Shown here piece by piece: positions 41,199 through 49,477 of a stretch of DNA of 64,000 nucleotides. Below the pieces are notes generated by a model. That model was not told where the DNA came from and ran no database searches. It saw nothing but the letters and a program-made list of their open reading frames with translations. The stretch lies in the NCBI RefSeq assembly GCF_022179185.1, contig NZ_BPQJ01000032.1:1-64000 (forward strand). Direction: 5' to 3'. The number at the start of each line of letters is the position of its first letter. Positions within the stretch are counted from its first letter, which is position 1. Position numbers and translations under genes: made by a program. Source of the DNA: Methylobacterium frigidaeris (GTDB taxonomy: Bacteria > Pseudomonadota > Alphaproteobacteria > Rhizobiales > Beijerinckiaceae).

Positions 41199-42218
41199 GT
41201 GACCCCTGACCTCCTCCTCCCCTTCGACGACACCGAGCCCACCTTCGCGGCCCGGCCGGTCTGGTGCGGCCGCGGCAGCGCGGTGATCGGGCGGGCGAGC
41301 CTCGGAGCGCAGGCCTGGCTCGGCGACGAGGCGGTGATCCGCGCCGACGGGCACGACGTGGTGGTGGGCGACCGGTTCTGGCTCGGTGCCCGCTCCACCT
41401 TGCACATCGCGGCCGAGGTCTATCCGTGCATCGTCGGGGACCGGGTCACGGTCGGCCGCGACGCGGTGGTCCATGCCTGCACGGTGGGCGACGATTGCGT
41501 GATCGAGGATGCTTGCGTGGTTCTCGACGGTTCCCTGATCGAGGACGGGGTGCTGCTGGAGGCCGGCAGCACCGTGTTTCCGCGCACCACCCTGCCGGCA
41601 GGCTTCGTCTGCGTCGGAAGCCCGGCCCGGCCCGTGCGTGCCCTCGCGCCCGGCGAGCTGGCCGAGCGGGCCGAGCGCCTGCGCGAGGCCGCCGCGAGCG
41701 ATCCGGCTCCGGCCTCGGGCGACGCCTTCGCGCCCGATCCGGCGGTGTTCGTCGCCCGCACCGCCCGGCTGCATGGCCGGGTCGCCCTCGCACCGGGAGC
41801 GAGCGTGTTCTTCTCCTGCATCCTCGAAGCGGCCGTGAGCCCGATCGTCATCGGGTCCAACGTGAACGTGCAGGACAATTGCGCGATTCACACCCGGGCC
41901 GACGGCCTTGTGATCGAGCGCGACACCACGCTCGGCCACAACGTGACCGCCGCCGACGGCCGCATCGGCCCGGGCTGCCTCATCGGCATGGGCGCGCGCC
42001 TCAGTCCCGGCACGGTGGTGGAGGCCGACGTGCTGCTCGCCGCCGGCAGCGCCACCGATCCGGGGCAGGTGCTGGAGTCGGGCTGGCTCTGGGGCGGGCG
42101 CCCGGCCCGCGCCCTGTCGCGCCTCGATGCGGACCGCCGCGCCATGATGGCCCGCACCGTCGCGAGCTACGCCGCCTATGGCCGTGCCTATCGCAAGCTC
42201 CAGGAGGTGTGGGGTTAG
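41199..42218 (+). CDS. Two-domain gamma carbonic anhydrase-like protein
   Basis: A 339-residue protein in which two gamma-class (left-handed beta-helix) domains are joined. The N half (about 20-150) has TLHIAAEVYPCIVG and GRDAVVHACTVGDDCVIED, then SLIEDGVLLEAGSTVFPRTTLP. The C half (about 180-310) has NVNVQDNCAIHTRADG and TTLGHNVTAADGRIGPGC. Typical single enzymes bind zinc with three histidines. The N half keeps the first (His69) and third (His92) but has Arg87 at the second; the C half keeps the first (His231) and second (His247) but has Ala252 at the third. GTG 41199 has GGAGG 8 bases upstream. It is probably a carbonic anhydrase or a relative such as a ferripyochelin-binding-type protein. 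Confidence 0.7.
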   Translation: MTPDLLLPFDDTEPTFAARPVWCGRGSAVIGRASLGAQAWLGDEAVIRADGHDVVVGDRFWLGARSTLHIAAEVYPCIVGDRVTVGRDAVVHACTVGDDCVIEDACVVLDGSLIEDGVLLEAGSTVFPRTTLPAGFVCVGSPARPVRALAPGELAERAERLREAAASDPAPASGDAFAPDPAVFVARTARLHGRVALAPGASVFFSCILEAAVSPIVIGSNVNVQDNCAIHTRADGLVIERDTTLGHNVTAADGRIGPGCLIGMGARLSPGTVVEADVLLAAGSATDPGQVLESGWLWGGRPARALSRLDADRRAMMARTVASYAAYGRAYRKLQEVWG

Positions 42219-42793
42219 AGCCCCGCCACCGCCCGCTCCGCTCCGGCGCGGCGGGCCGCCTCGGCCACGTCGAGGAGGTGGGCGAGCTCGGCCGCCGCGG
42301 CCGCGACCCGCTCGGCGACCCGCGGGTCGGTGACGACCCCGTTCTCGATCTCCGCCTCGCCGGCATAGACCGCGGTCGGTGCGACGTGGGCGGTGAAGAA
42401 GCCGAAGAGCGGGCGCAGCTGGTGCTCGACCATCAGGGCGTGGCGCGGCCCGCCGCCGGTCGCGGTCAGCGCCACCGGCTTGCCGGCGAGGGAAGCCGGG
42501 TCGAGGAAGTCGATCACGTGCTTGAACAGGCCCGAATAGGAGCCGTTATGCACCGGCGAGCCGACGATCAGCCCGTCGGCGCCCTCGATCGCCTCGATCA
42601 TATGAGCGATCGGGAGGGGCAGGGCCTGCCGGGTGGTGGCGCCGAGCCCGGTGCCGACCTCCGCGAGGTCGTAGACTTTCAGGTCGATCGGGCGGCGGCG
42701 GCCGAGCTCGGCCGCGACGGCCTCCACCAGCACGCGGGTCCGGGAGGGGCGGCGGACGTTGCCCGAGAAGGCGACGATGCGGGCTGGTCTCAC
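42215..42793 (-). CDS. NAD(P)H-dependent FMN reductase
   Basis: A 192-residue flavodoxin-like reductase. RIVAFSGNVRRPSRTRVLVEA is the phosphate-binding loop region, GSPVHNGSYSGLFKHVIDFL (78-97) binds flavin, and ALTATGGGPRHALMVEHQLRPLFGFF closes the site. These motifs match the MsuE/SsuE-type reductases that supply reduced flavin to alkanesulfonate monooxygenases, but no monooxygenase is nearby. The stop overlaps the stop of the converging carbonic anhydrase-like gene by 4 bases. ATG 42793 is the first start. Confidence 0.82.
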   Translation of the reverse strand: MRPARIVAFSGNVRRPSRTRVLVEAVAAELGRRRPIDLKVYDLAEVGTGLGATTRQALPLPIAHMIEAIEGADGLIVGSPVHNGSYSGLFKHVIDFLDPASLAGKPVALTATGGGPRHALMVEHQLRPLFGFFTAHVAPTAVYAGEAEIENGVVTDPRVAERVAAAAAELAHLLDVAEAARRAGAERAVAGL

Positions 42794-42938
42794 GGCGGGC
42801 TCCGGTTGGCTTGAGGCGACGGGGATCCTGGAACGGTCTCGGTTCTTGAGGCAGATCCTTGGCCGGTCGCGCCCGTCCCGAATGAGCCGGGCGGGCGCGG
42901 CAGGTCAATGCGAAACCGGTGCCAGGGCTCCCCGTCCG

Positions 42939-43634
42939 TTAACGGGACGATGCGTCCCAGGTCTCCAAGAGATGGGGCAGATCAGTGAATTCGTCGAAAA
43001 CCCGAACGGCTCCTGCGGCCAAAAGGTCCGCACCGGCCCGGTCGTGCGCCCAGTGGCCGCCGCCGCAGAAGCCGAGGACCGGCATGCCGGCGGCCCGCGC
43101 CGCGGTGACGCCCGGCACGCTGTCCTCGATCACCACGCAATCCTCAGGCGCTACCCCCATCTGCCCGGCAGCGTAGAGGAAGAGGTCCGGGAAGGGCTTG
43201 CCCCGCGCCACCATGGCGGCGCTGAAGACGTGGTCGTCGAAATGCGGCAGGAGACCGGTGAGCGAGAGCGCGTGGCGGAGGCGCTGCGGATCGCTGCTCG
43301 AGGCGACGCAACGCCGCTCCCGCATCGTCTCCAACACCGCGGCCGCGCCGGCGATCGCCGTCAGCTCGGCGTCGAAGGCCCGCAGGGTGTCGGCCCGCAC
43401 CGCGTCGACGAACCCTTTGGGCGTCGGCACGCCGTAATCGTCGGCGATATGCGCCATGATCGAGGTCATGCTGGTGCCGGTGAAGCGCCGCGCTACCGTG
43501 TCGAGATCGATCGGCACGCCGATGCGCTGCAGGTTCTCGGTCAGGCGCACGAGGCTGATCGGCTCGCTGTCCACCAGCACCCCGTCGCAGTCGAAGATCA
43601 CCAGCTCCGGCCGTGCGCCCGTCCTGCCGTTCAT
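42939..43634 (-). CDS. HAD family hydrolase (beta-phosphoglucomutase-like)
   Basis: A 231-residue phosphatase or mutase. The nucleophile aspartates Asp15 and Asp17 are in VIFDCDGVLVDSEP (12-25); SSSDPQRLRHALSLTGL is the serine motif; KPFPDLFLYAAGQMGV has the lysine; and VIEDSVPGVTAARAAGM has the terminal aspartate. The four HAD motifs are complete. The cap is of the small helical (Gph/YniC/YcjU) type, so substrates such as sugar phosphates or phosphoglycolate are likely. A GGGAG about 4 bases before ATG 43634 supports the start. The promoter region upstream is unremarkable. Confidence 0.85.
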   Translation of the reverse strand: MNGRTGARPELVIFDCDGVLVDSEPISLVRLTENLQRIGVPIDLDTVARRFTGTSMTSIMAHIADDYGVPTPKGFVDAVRADTLRAFDAELTAIAGAAAVLETMRERRCVASSSDPQRLRHALSLTGLLPHFDDHVFSAAMVARGKPFPDLFLYAAGQMGVAPEDCVVIEDSVPGVTAARAAGMPVLGFCGGGHWAHDRAGADLLAAGAVRVFDEFTDLPHLLETWDASSR

Positions 43635-43834
43635 GCCGCTCCCTTTCGTCGCTCGCCGGCGCCGTGGCATGCCGGGGAGGCCGGGATCAACCCGCCACGG
43701 TGCCGCGCTCGCGCTTGGGACGCGGCCTGCAACTCCGTGCGCCCGCAAGGGGGCCGCACCTTCTTGCGCCCGCAGGGGCCTCTCTCTACTCAAGGTGCCG
43801 CGCGTCCCGCTCAGGGCGTGGTCCGGAGCCCTGG

Positions 43835-44155
43835 ATGATCCGCTTCCTGTGCCGCTGCCTCGGCCTGCTGCTTCTCGCCGCCGGCTTCGTCGGGATCGTC
43901 TATGACGGCGCCCGCTCGATCGCCAACAACGCGGTGCTCGTCACCTCGGTCAGCGACGTCGCCGTGGCGCTGATGAAGGACCGGGCCGCGAGCCTGCAGG
44001 CGATGGCCGAGGGCGGGCAGCCGACGCTGTGGAAGCTCCTCGGCCTGCCCTTCACCCTCTCGCCGGCGGCCCCGATCGCCCTGGTCCTCGGCCTGGTGCT
44101 GCTCTGGATCGGCCAGCCGCCGCGGACCGGCATCGGCACGAGCTTCCGTCCGTGA
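43835..44155 (+). CDS. Small membrane protein of unknown function
   Basis: A 106-residue protein with two hydrophobic segments (IRFLCRCLGLLLLAAGFVGIV, about 2-22; AAPIALVLGLVLLWIGQP, about 78-95) around a soluble middle with DVAVALMKDRAASLQAMAEGG. The start follows GGAG by 6 bases. No family recognised. The YeiH exporter gene begins 66 bases downstream, so the two may be co-transcribed. Confidence 0.6.
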   Translation: MIRFLCRCLGLLLLAAGFVGIVYDGARSIANNAVLVTSVSDVAVALMKDRAASLQAMAEGGQPTLWKLLGLPFTLSPAAPIALVLGLVLLWIGQPPRTGIGTSFRP

Positions 44156-44221
44156 GCGCCGGACGTCCTTCGGGCGATAGCCTCGCCTCCAAGAGCCCTA
44201 CCCCCGCGAGCAAGCCCGGCG

Positions 44222-45268
44222 ATGCGGCCTGACACGATGGGGCGGACCGCGATCGCGGTCCTGCCCGGCCTCACCCTCTGCGTCGCCGTCACCGCGGCGG
44301 CGAGCCTCGTCCAGGCCGCGGAGGAGCGCCTCGTCCACCATCCCTACGTCGAGGCGCTGGTGATCGCGATCCTCGCCGGCATCGCGATCCGCTCGGTCTG
44401 GGAACCGGGGCCGCGCTGGCGCATCGGCATCGCCTTCAGCGCCAAGCAACTCCTCGAGGTCGCCGTGATGCTGCTCGGCGCCTCGATCAGCCTGAGCGCC
44501 CTCGTCGCCTCGGGGCCGGCTCTGCTCGCCGGCATCGTCGTCACCGTGGTGGTCGCGCTGATCGCCAGCTACGCCATCGGCCGCCTGCTCGGCCTGCCGG
44601 CCCGGATGTCGATCCTGATCGCCTGCGGCAACGCCATCTGCGGCAACTCGGCCATCGCCGCCGTCGCCCCGGTGATCGGGGCGAGCGGGGACGACGTCGC
44701 CTCCTCGATCGCCTTCACGGCGATCCTCGGCGTGCTGGTGGTGCTCGGCCTGCCGCTGCTGATCCCGCTCCTCGGCACCACGCCGACCGAATACGGCGTG
44801 CTCGCCGGCCTCACGGTCTACGCGGTGCCCCAGGTGCTCGCCGCCACCGTGCCGGTGAGCCTCGTCAGCACCCAGGTCGGGACGCTCGTCAAGCTCGTGC
44901 GGGTGCTGATGCTCGGGCCGGTCGTCCTCGGGCTCTCGCTCCTCGCCCCGCGCCTGCGCGACGAGCCCGGCGCCCCGGCCGGGGCGCGCAAGCGGCTCGG
45001 CTTCTTCAAGCTGGTGCCATGGTTCATCCTCGGCTTCCTCGCCCTCGCCACCGCCCGCTCGCTGGGCCTCGTGCCCGACGCGGCGCTGGCGCCCCTCACG
45101 CGCACCGCCGGCATCCTGACGGTGATCGCCATGGCGGCCCTCGGGCTGGGCGTCGACGTGCGGGTGGTCGCCCGGGTCGGCGCCCGGGTGACCCTCGCGG
45201 TCACCGCTTCGCTGGCGGTTCTGCTCCTCGTCAGCATCGCGCTGGTGCGGGGATTGGGGATTTCCTGA
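44222..45268 (+). CDS. YeiH family putative sulfate exporter (UPF0324)
   Basis: A 348-residue membrane protein with about ten helices. FSAKQLLEVAVMLLGASISLSAL, VVALIASYAIGRLLGLPARMS and LIACGNAICGNSAIAAVAPVIGA (each partly cited) are UPF0324 signatures; CGNAICGNSAIAA (about 139-151) is the hallmark. The family is annotated as putative sulfate exporter, although the evidence is mostly comparative. ATG 44222 or ATG 44237 may be used. The gene ends just before the convergent GNAT toxin gene. Confidence 0.85.
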   Translation: MRPDTMGRTAIAVLPGLTLCVAVTAAASLVQAAEERLVHHPYVEALVIAILAGIAIRSVWEPGPRWRIGIAFSAKQLLEVAVMLLGASISLSALVASGPALLAGIVVTVVVALIASYAIGRLLGLPARMSILIACGNAICGNSAIAAVAPVIGASGDDVASSIAFTAILGVLVVLGLPLLIPLLGTTPTEYGVLAGLTVYAVPQVLAATVPVSLVSTQVGTLVKLVRVLMLGPVVLGLSLLAPRLRDEPGAPAGARKRLGFFKLVPWFILGFLALATARSLGLVPDAALAPLTRTAGILTVIAMAALGLGVDVRVVARVGARVTLAVTASLAVLLLVSIALVRGLGIS

Positions 45269-45288
45269 AGGCCGAACTTGTTGGATCG

Positions 45289-45819
45289 CTAGCTAAATGC
45301 CGCGATCACAGTTTCGATTGGCAGGAACAGCGTGCGGCCGTCTTCGGGATGCGGAACAAATTCAGCGCAGCGCAAGTAGAAGCGCTTGGCCTTTTCGTTC
45401 TTGGCATGGACCATCACGGCACCGATTCCGATGCTCTGCGAAGCGAGAGCGACTCGGCGCAGTGCGTCAGAGAGAATATCAGCACCAAGTCCCCGGCCCG
45501 CGTAATCGCGGCTGACGGCCAGTCGTCCAATTACCGAAACCGGGATCGCATCCGGCGCATCGCGGCGCAGTTTGCCCGGTGCCGCAGATCGCTCGACCGC
45601 GCCCGCCGAGATGCAGATATAGGCGACGACCTGTCTGCCATCGCAGACGACGTAGGTGCGTGAGAAACGGCTCTCGTTCTTGAGGGCTCGATCGCGAAGC
45701 CAATCGTTCAGGGCGGGCTCACCGCAATCGAAGCCCGATAGGTCATGCTCGGCCGTAAGGGGAACGGGCGGCGAGAGCACCGATCCAGACTTCCTCGCGC
45801 CGTCGCCTACCTCTGCCAT
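45289..45819 (-). CDS. GNAT-type toxin of a DUF1778/GNAT toxin-antitoxin pair
   Basis: A 176-residue acetyltransferase. PVPLTAEHDLSGFDCGEPALNDWLRDRAL is the TacT/AtaT start (first motif SGFDCGEPALNDWL). SRTYVVCDGRQVVAYICISAG, VIGRLAVSRDYAGRGLGADIL with the acetyl-CoA-binding RGLGAD, and EKAKRFYLRCAEF complete it. These toxins acetylate aminoacyl-tRNA and stop translation. The start overlaps the antitoxin gene by 13 bases, a common arrangement. ATG 45819 gives a short N-terminal extension relative to family members beginning near PVPLTAEH. Confidence 0.85.
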   Translation of the reverse strand: MAEVGDGARKSGSVLSPPVPLTAEHDLSGFDCGEPALNDWLRDRALKNESRFSRTYVVCDGRQVVAYICISAGAVERSAAPGKLRRDAPDAIPVSVIGRLAVSRDYAGRGLGADILSDALRRVALASQSIGIGAVMVHAKNEKAKRFYLRCAEFVPHPEDGRTLFLPIETVIAAFS

Positions 45820-46097
45820 GCCGGCACCCGACGCAGGAGTGACCGCAGCTTCGGTCCCGGCGCAGGTGGATTGTCGAGGGCGTGCATGAATGCGTCGAAG
45901 CGAGCGGGGTCGAGTGAGAAAAGGCGCTGGTCGAGCAGAACGTCGATCGCTTGCCGTCGCGCGCTCTCGACCATGAACTCCGTGCGCGTCTTACCGAGCA
46001 CAGCGGCTGCCTCGTCGATGAGCCGCCGGGTCTCGGCCTCGATCCGCAGGTTGATGCTGCCCTTCGTGTCGGCACTCGAAGACCGTTCCGCGACCAT
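45807..46097 (-). CDS. DUF1778 antitoxin
   Basis: A 96-residue antitoxin starting VAERSSSADTKGSINLRIEAE. The KGSINLRIEAETRRLIDEAA segment is the ribbon-helix-helix DNA-binding start and GKTRTEFMVESARRQA the following helices; the C-terminal LDNPPAPGPKLRSLLRRVPAW is the toxin-binding tail. It binds its own promoter and the GNAT toxin. ATG 46097 follows a promoter at 46156-46184 by about 50 bases; a longer start at 46145 would be nearly leaderless. Confidence 0.85.
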   Translation of the reverse strand: MVAERSSSADTKGSINLRIEAETRRLIDEAAAVLGKTRTEFMVESARRQAIDVLLDQRLFSLDPARFDAFMHALDNPPAPGPKLRSLLRRVPAWQR

Positions 46098-46155
46098 CAC
46101 GGATTCTTGGTCGTGAACCTCTGATGGAGGCAGGTGCGGTTTTACCATGAGGCGC

Positions 46156-46184
46156 AGCGTATGCTGCTGTATCCACGTTGTCAA
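46156..46184 (-). promoter_or_regulatory. Sigma70-like promoter of the DUF1778/GNAT pair
   Basis: Reading leftward, TTGACA (46184-46179) is an exact -35 box; after 17 bases comes TACGCT (46161-46156), a weak but recognisable -10. Transcription would begin near 46149 and give a 50-base leader for the ATG at 46097. The good spacing makes this one of the clearest promoters in the window. Confidence 0.5.
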
Positions 46185-46334
46185 TACGCGATCTCGGCTC
46201 GCCGGTAGCAGCGAGCCGATGTCGGCCACGCTGCCGCCGATGAGCAAGGACGCGGCTCTATCCGGAATCCTGGGCCCGGGCCTGGTCGCGGGCAGGACGT
46301 CCGGCCGTGTGGACGCATCGCAGGATGGGTTGGG

Positions 46335-48209
46335 TCAGGTTGGCGGGGCGGCGGTCCGACGCTCGGCGGCGGGCGCTGGCTTCTCGGCCGAGGGCGCCTT
46401 GGCAGTGGCCGGCTTCGGCTCGACCTTGGGCTCGACCTTCGGCGCCGGCTTCTCGGTCGAGGGGGCTTTCGTGACGACGGGCTTGGTGGGGGCAGGCTTG
46501 CTGGCCGTGGGCTTCGGGACGGCAGGCTTGGCGATGGCAGGCTTGGCAATGGCAGGCTTGGCAATGGCAGGCTTGGCAATGGCAGGCATGGGCTCCGCCG
46601 CACTCCCGGTCGCTGCCGGCTTGGCGGCGGCGGGTTTGGCCGGATCGGGTCTGGCGAGTGCCCCGGTCACAGCGACGTCCGCCGGCTTGCCGGTGTCGAG
46701 GCCGTAGACGTCGTCGCGAAAATGCACCCGTCCGTCCGGGGTGGCGTAGCCGGTGAGGTAGACGAAGGTCACTGGGACCGGCTTCGCCAACTTGATGTCG
46801 CGGCGCTCGCCGGTGGCGATGCCGGTCTCGATCTCCATCGGCCCCCAGGCCGAGCCGGGGCCGTTCGGGCCCGGCGTGCCGTCGAGCAGCCAGCCGACCA
46901 GGGCCTTCACGTCGGCGACGCGCACGCAGCCGGAGGAGTGGAAGCGTACGTCGCGGGAGAACAGCGACTTCGACGGCGTGTCGTGCATGTAGACCGCGTG
47001 CCGGTTCGGCATGTCGATCCGCACCTGGCCGAGCGAGTTGTCGAAGCCCGGATCCTGGCGCAGGGTGTAGTTCACCGCCTTCTCGGTCGACCAGTCGACG
47101 GCCGTCGGCTGGACCTCCTGGCCCTGGCCGTCGAGCATGCGGATGTGCATCTTGGCGAGGTAGCCCGGATCCTTGCGCATGTGCGGGATGATGTCCTTCT
47201 TGATGAGGGACACCGGTACGGTCCAGGTCGGGTTGAAGTTGATGTTGGTGATCCTGGTCTCGACCATGGGCGAGGCGCGCTCGGGCTTGCCCACCACGGC
47301 GACGTAGCGACGCGCCACGCCGCCGTGGTCCACCGCCTCGACGGCGGCCGACGGGATGTTGACCACGACGTAGCGGTCGCCGAACGGGAAGCTCGACCCG
47401 ATCAGCCGGTTGGCGGAGGCCGCGAGCTGGCGCTGGCGCACGCTCGCCGGCACGTTGAGGGCGGCCACGGTCTGGCGGCCAAGGAGTCCCGTCTCGGGCA
47501 GGTTGTGCCGGGCCTGAAAGCGCTTGAGCGCCGTGACGAGGCCGGGATCGAGGGCGTCGCTCTCCGGGCCACCCGGGGCGAGATCCTCGGTCAGCACGAG
47601 GTGGCGGCGCAAGGAAGGGATCGCCGGGTTGCGCTCGCCGGGCTTCACCACGAGGTCGGCCGGCAAGGACGGCCAGCCGCCGGCCTCGACCAGGGCCTGG
47701 TAGCGCTCGGCGGCCCGCAGGGTGTCGAGGAAGGTCGCGGGGGTCAGGGTCGGTGTGATGTCCTGCGACATCCGCGCCACCACCAGCGGCGGCAGCTCGC
47801 GCGAGACTTTCTTCGGGGTCGGCTTCCCGTCCGCGGGCTTCGTCTCGGACTGCTTGGTCTCGGCCGGCTTGGTCTCGCCCGCCTTCGGAGCGGCGCCGGG
47901 CTTGATCGGGCCGACCGGCAGCGGCGTCGCGCCGCCCGGCAGGGGCTCGGGCGCGGTCGTCACCTCGCGTCGGGCAGGCTCGATCGGTACCGGTGCGATG
48001 GGGGAGACCTGCGCGGCAGGAGCCTGGTTCTGGGGAATCTGGGTGTGAGGAGCCTGGGCCTGGGCGGCTTGAGCCTGGGGGCTCTGGCCCGGCACCGGGG
48101 CGGGCGGCAGCGGGCCCGCGGGCTCGACCGCAGCGGCAAGCCCGGTGCCGAGCACCCAGGCGAGGGCCGCCGAAGGCAGGTACGGAAACGCAACACGCAA
48201 CACCATCAC
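46335..48209 (-). CDS. L,D-transpeptidase (YcbB-like), Lys/Pro/Ala tail
   Basis: A 624-residue periplasmic enzyme. An N-terminal signal or anchor (FPYLPSAALAWVLGTGLAAAV) is followed by a long Pro/Gln/Ala-rich spacer (about 30-130), then a helical part, a peptidoglycan-binding motif (LDPGLVTALKRFQARHNLPETGLLG, partly cited), and the YkuD catalytic domain. RHAVYMHDTPSKSLFSRD and HSSGCVRVADVKALV contain the catalytic histidine and cysteine (motif HxxSGCVRV). It makes 3,3 cross-links in peptidoglycan. The last 110 residues are low complexity, with repeated AIAKP units encoded by 15-bp DNA repeats. Either of two adjacent ATGs at 48209 may serve. Confidence 0.85.
   Translation of the reverse strand: MMVLRVAFPYLPSAALAWVLGTGLAAAVEPAGPLPPAPVPGQSPQAQAAQAQAPHTQIPQNQAPAAQVSPIAPVPIEPARREVTTAPEPLPGGATPLPVGPIKPGAAPKAGETKPAETKQSETKPADGKPTPKKVSRELPPLVVARMSQDITPTLTPATFLDTLRAAERYQALVEAGGWPSLPADLVVKPGERNPAIPSLRRHLVLTEDLAPGGPESDALDPGLVTALKRFQARHNLPETGLLGRQTVAALNVPASVRQRQLAASANRLIGSSFPFGDRYVVVNIPSAAVEAVDHGGVARRYVAVVGKPERASPMVETRITNINFNPTWTVPVSLIKKDIIPHMRKDPGYLAKMHIRMLDGQGQEVQPTAVDWSTEKAVNYTLRQDPGFDNSLGQVRIDMPNRHAVYMHDTPSKSLFSRDVRFHSSGCVRVADVKALVGWLLDGTPGPNGPGSAWGPMEIETGIATGERRDIKLAKPVPVTFVYLTGYATPDGRVHFRDDVYGLDTGKPADVAVTGALARPDPAKPAAAKPAATGSAAEPMPAIAKPAIAKPAIAKPAIAKPAVPKPTASKPAPTKPVVTKAPSTEKPAPKVEPKVEPKPATAKAPSAEKPAPAAERRTAAPPT
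46525..46584 (-). repeat. 15-bp tandem repeat in the L,D-transpeptidase tail
   Basis: Four units of GGCTTGGCAATGGCA on the plus strand (46525-46539 has one G for A) encode repeated AIAKP. A more degenerate unit lies just before it (46510-46524). The nearly exact identity suggests recent expansion by slippage. Confidence 0.8.
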
Positions 48210-48290
48210 CGGCCTCGGGCAAGGACGCCCCCCAGCATGGTCACGCGAGGGTTACCAAAAGCCTGCCGGCCTGCCTCGGGGCGACCTGAC

Positions 48291-48830
48291 TCAGGGGCGA
48301 CTGAGTGCCCCCCGCGCCGCCGCAAGGATCTCGTCGGACAGGGCGGGATCGTCCACCGCCCGTGCCAGCACCAGAGCGCCGACGAGGCCGGAGACCGCCG
48401 CCAGCGCCGCTGCCCGGTCGCCCTCGGGCAGGACCTCCTGCATCCGGGCGAGCCGCGCCTCCAGCCCCTCCGTGAAGGCGCGCCGCACGGGGGCCGGCTG
48501 GCGCGCCGCCTCGGCTCCGAGCGCCGCCAGCGCGCAGCCCGCGCCCGGCCGGTCCCGATGGGCCGCCGACAGGTAGGCGGCGACGAAGCCGGCGAGGTCC
48601 GGCGCCGTCCCGGGGTCCCGCGGCGCCGGGGTGAGCGCCTGGGCGAGCGCCTGGGCGGCGAGGTCCTCCTTCGAGGCGAAGTGGCCGTAGAAGCCGCCAT
48701 GGGTCAGCCCGGCGGCCTCCATCACCTCGGCCACCGTCACGGCGGAGAACCCCTTCTCCCGAAACAGGCGGCCGGCCGCCTCGAGAATCCGGCGCCGGTT
48801 CTCCTGGAACTGCTCGCGCGTCACCCGCAT
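48291..48830 (-). CDS. TetR family transcriptional regulator
   Basis: A 179-residue regulator. The helix-turn-helix is near the N-terminus: VTREQFQENRRRILEAAGRLF then FSAVTVAEVMEAAGLTHGGFYGHFASKEDLAAQAL (cited in parts), with recognition residues in LTHGGFYGHF (about 42-51). The C-terminal ligand domain is Ala/Arg rich, and C83-A84 may be part of the pocket. The family usually represses a neighbouring operon and releases on binding a small molecule. The operator CATGA-N6-TCATG lies 55 bases upstream in the divergent gap. ATG 48830 is chosen; a TTG at 48857 is possible. Confidence 0.9.
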   Translation of the reverse strand: MRVTREQFQENRRRILEAAGRLFREKGFSAVTVAEVMEAAGLTHGGFYGHFASKEDLAAQALAQALTPAPRDPGTAPDLAGFVAAYLSAAHRDRPGAGCALAALGAEAARQPAPVRRAFTEGLEARLARMQEVLPEGDRAAALAAVSGLVGALVLARAVDDPALSDEILAAARGALSRP

Positions 48831-48884
48831 CCGATGGCCCGCTCCCGTTGACACCAATGAGGACGACGATCATCAATATCGTAT

Positions 48885-48900
48885 CATGATTGACGTCATG
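48885..48900. promoter_or_regulatory. Putative TetR operator CATGA-N6-TCATG
   Basis: CATGATTGACGTCATG has inverted 5-base arms with a 6-base spacer. It lies between the TetR gene and the thioesterase-SDR pair, 23 bases before the thioesterase start. The same sequence, with two changes in the spacer, recurs before the SDR gene at 51375-51390, which argues against chance. Confidence 0.65.
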
Positions 48901-48922
48901 TAAGAAGACCAAGGGAGCGAGC

Positions 48923-49477
48923 ATGGCTGCCACGTCGTTGCCCGAGACGCCGCCGCGGGAGCGCCGCGTCACCTGGGCTGATCCGCGGGCCTTGGCCCGG
49001 GCCGGGCAGGGCCGGGCCGGGCTCGATTTCCTGCGGGCCCTGATCGCCGGGGAGGTGCCGCCGCCACCGATCGTCGCCCTGATGGGCATCACGCTGAGCC
49101 AGGTCGAGCCGGGCCGCGTGACGATGCGGATGCCGGCGGGCGAGTATCTCTACAACCCGATCGGCAGCGTCCATGGCGGGGCGCTGGCGACGCTCCTCGA
49201 CAGCGTGATGGGCTGCGCCGTCCACAGCACCCTGCCGGCCGGGCGCGGCTACACGACCCTGGAGATCAAGGTGAACTACCTGCGGGCGGTGACGGAGGGC
49301 TCCGGCTGCGTCACGGCGACCGGCCGGGTGGTCCATGCCGGACGCCGCCAGGCCGTGGCCGAGGCGAGCCTCACCGACGAGGCCGGCCGGCTCTGCGCCA
49401 CCGCCAGCACCACATGCCTGGTCTTCGACCTGCCAGTGCGCCAGGATCCGCCCGTTCGACCGGAGGAGCACCCGTGA
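48923..49477 (+). CDS. PaaI family thioesterase
   Basis: A 184-residue hot-dog-fold acyl-CoA thioesterase. MGITLSQVEPGRVTMRMPAGEYLYNPIGSVHGGALATLLDSVMGCAV (in parts) holds the catalytic-site motif VHGGALATLLDSVMG (about 85-99); TLEIKVNYLRAVTEGSG and ASLTDEAGRLCATAS complete it. ATG 48923 has AAGGGAG 8 bases upstream; a start at 48890 would overlap the operator. It is the first gene of a pair with an SDR whose GTG start overlaps the stop (GTGA). The substrate is probably a free acid-CoA released during catabolism or detoxification; unknown. Confidence 0.85.
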   Translation: MAATSLPETPPRERRVTWADPRALARAGQGRAGLDFLRALIAGEVPPPPIVALMGITLSQVEPGRVTMRMPAGEYLYNPIGSVHGGALATLLDSVMGCAVHSTLPAGRGYTTLEIKVNYLRAVTEGSGCVTATGRVVHAGRRQAVAEASLTDEAGRLCATASTTCLVFDLPVRQDPPVRPEEHP

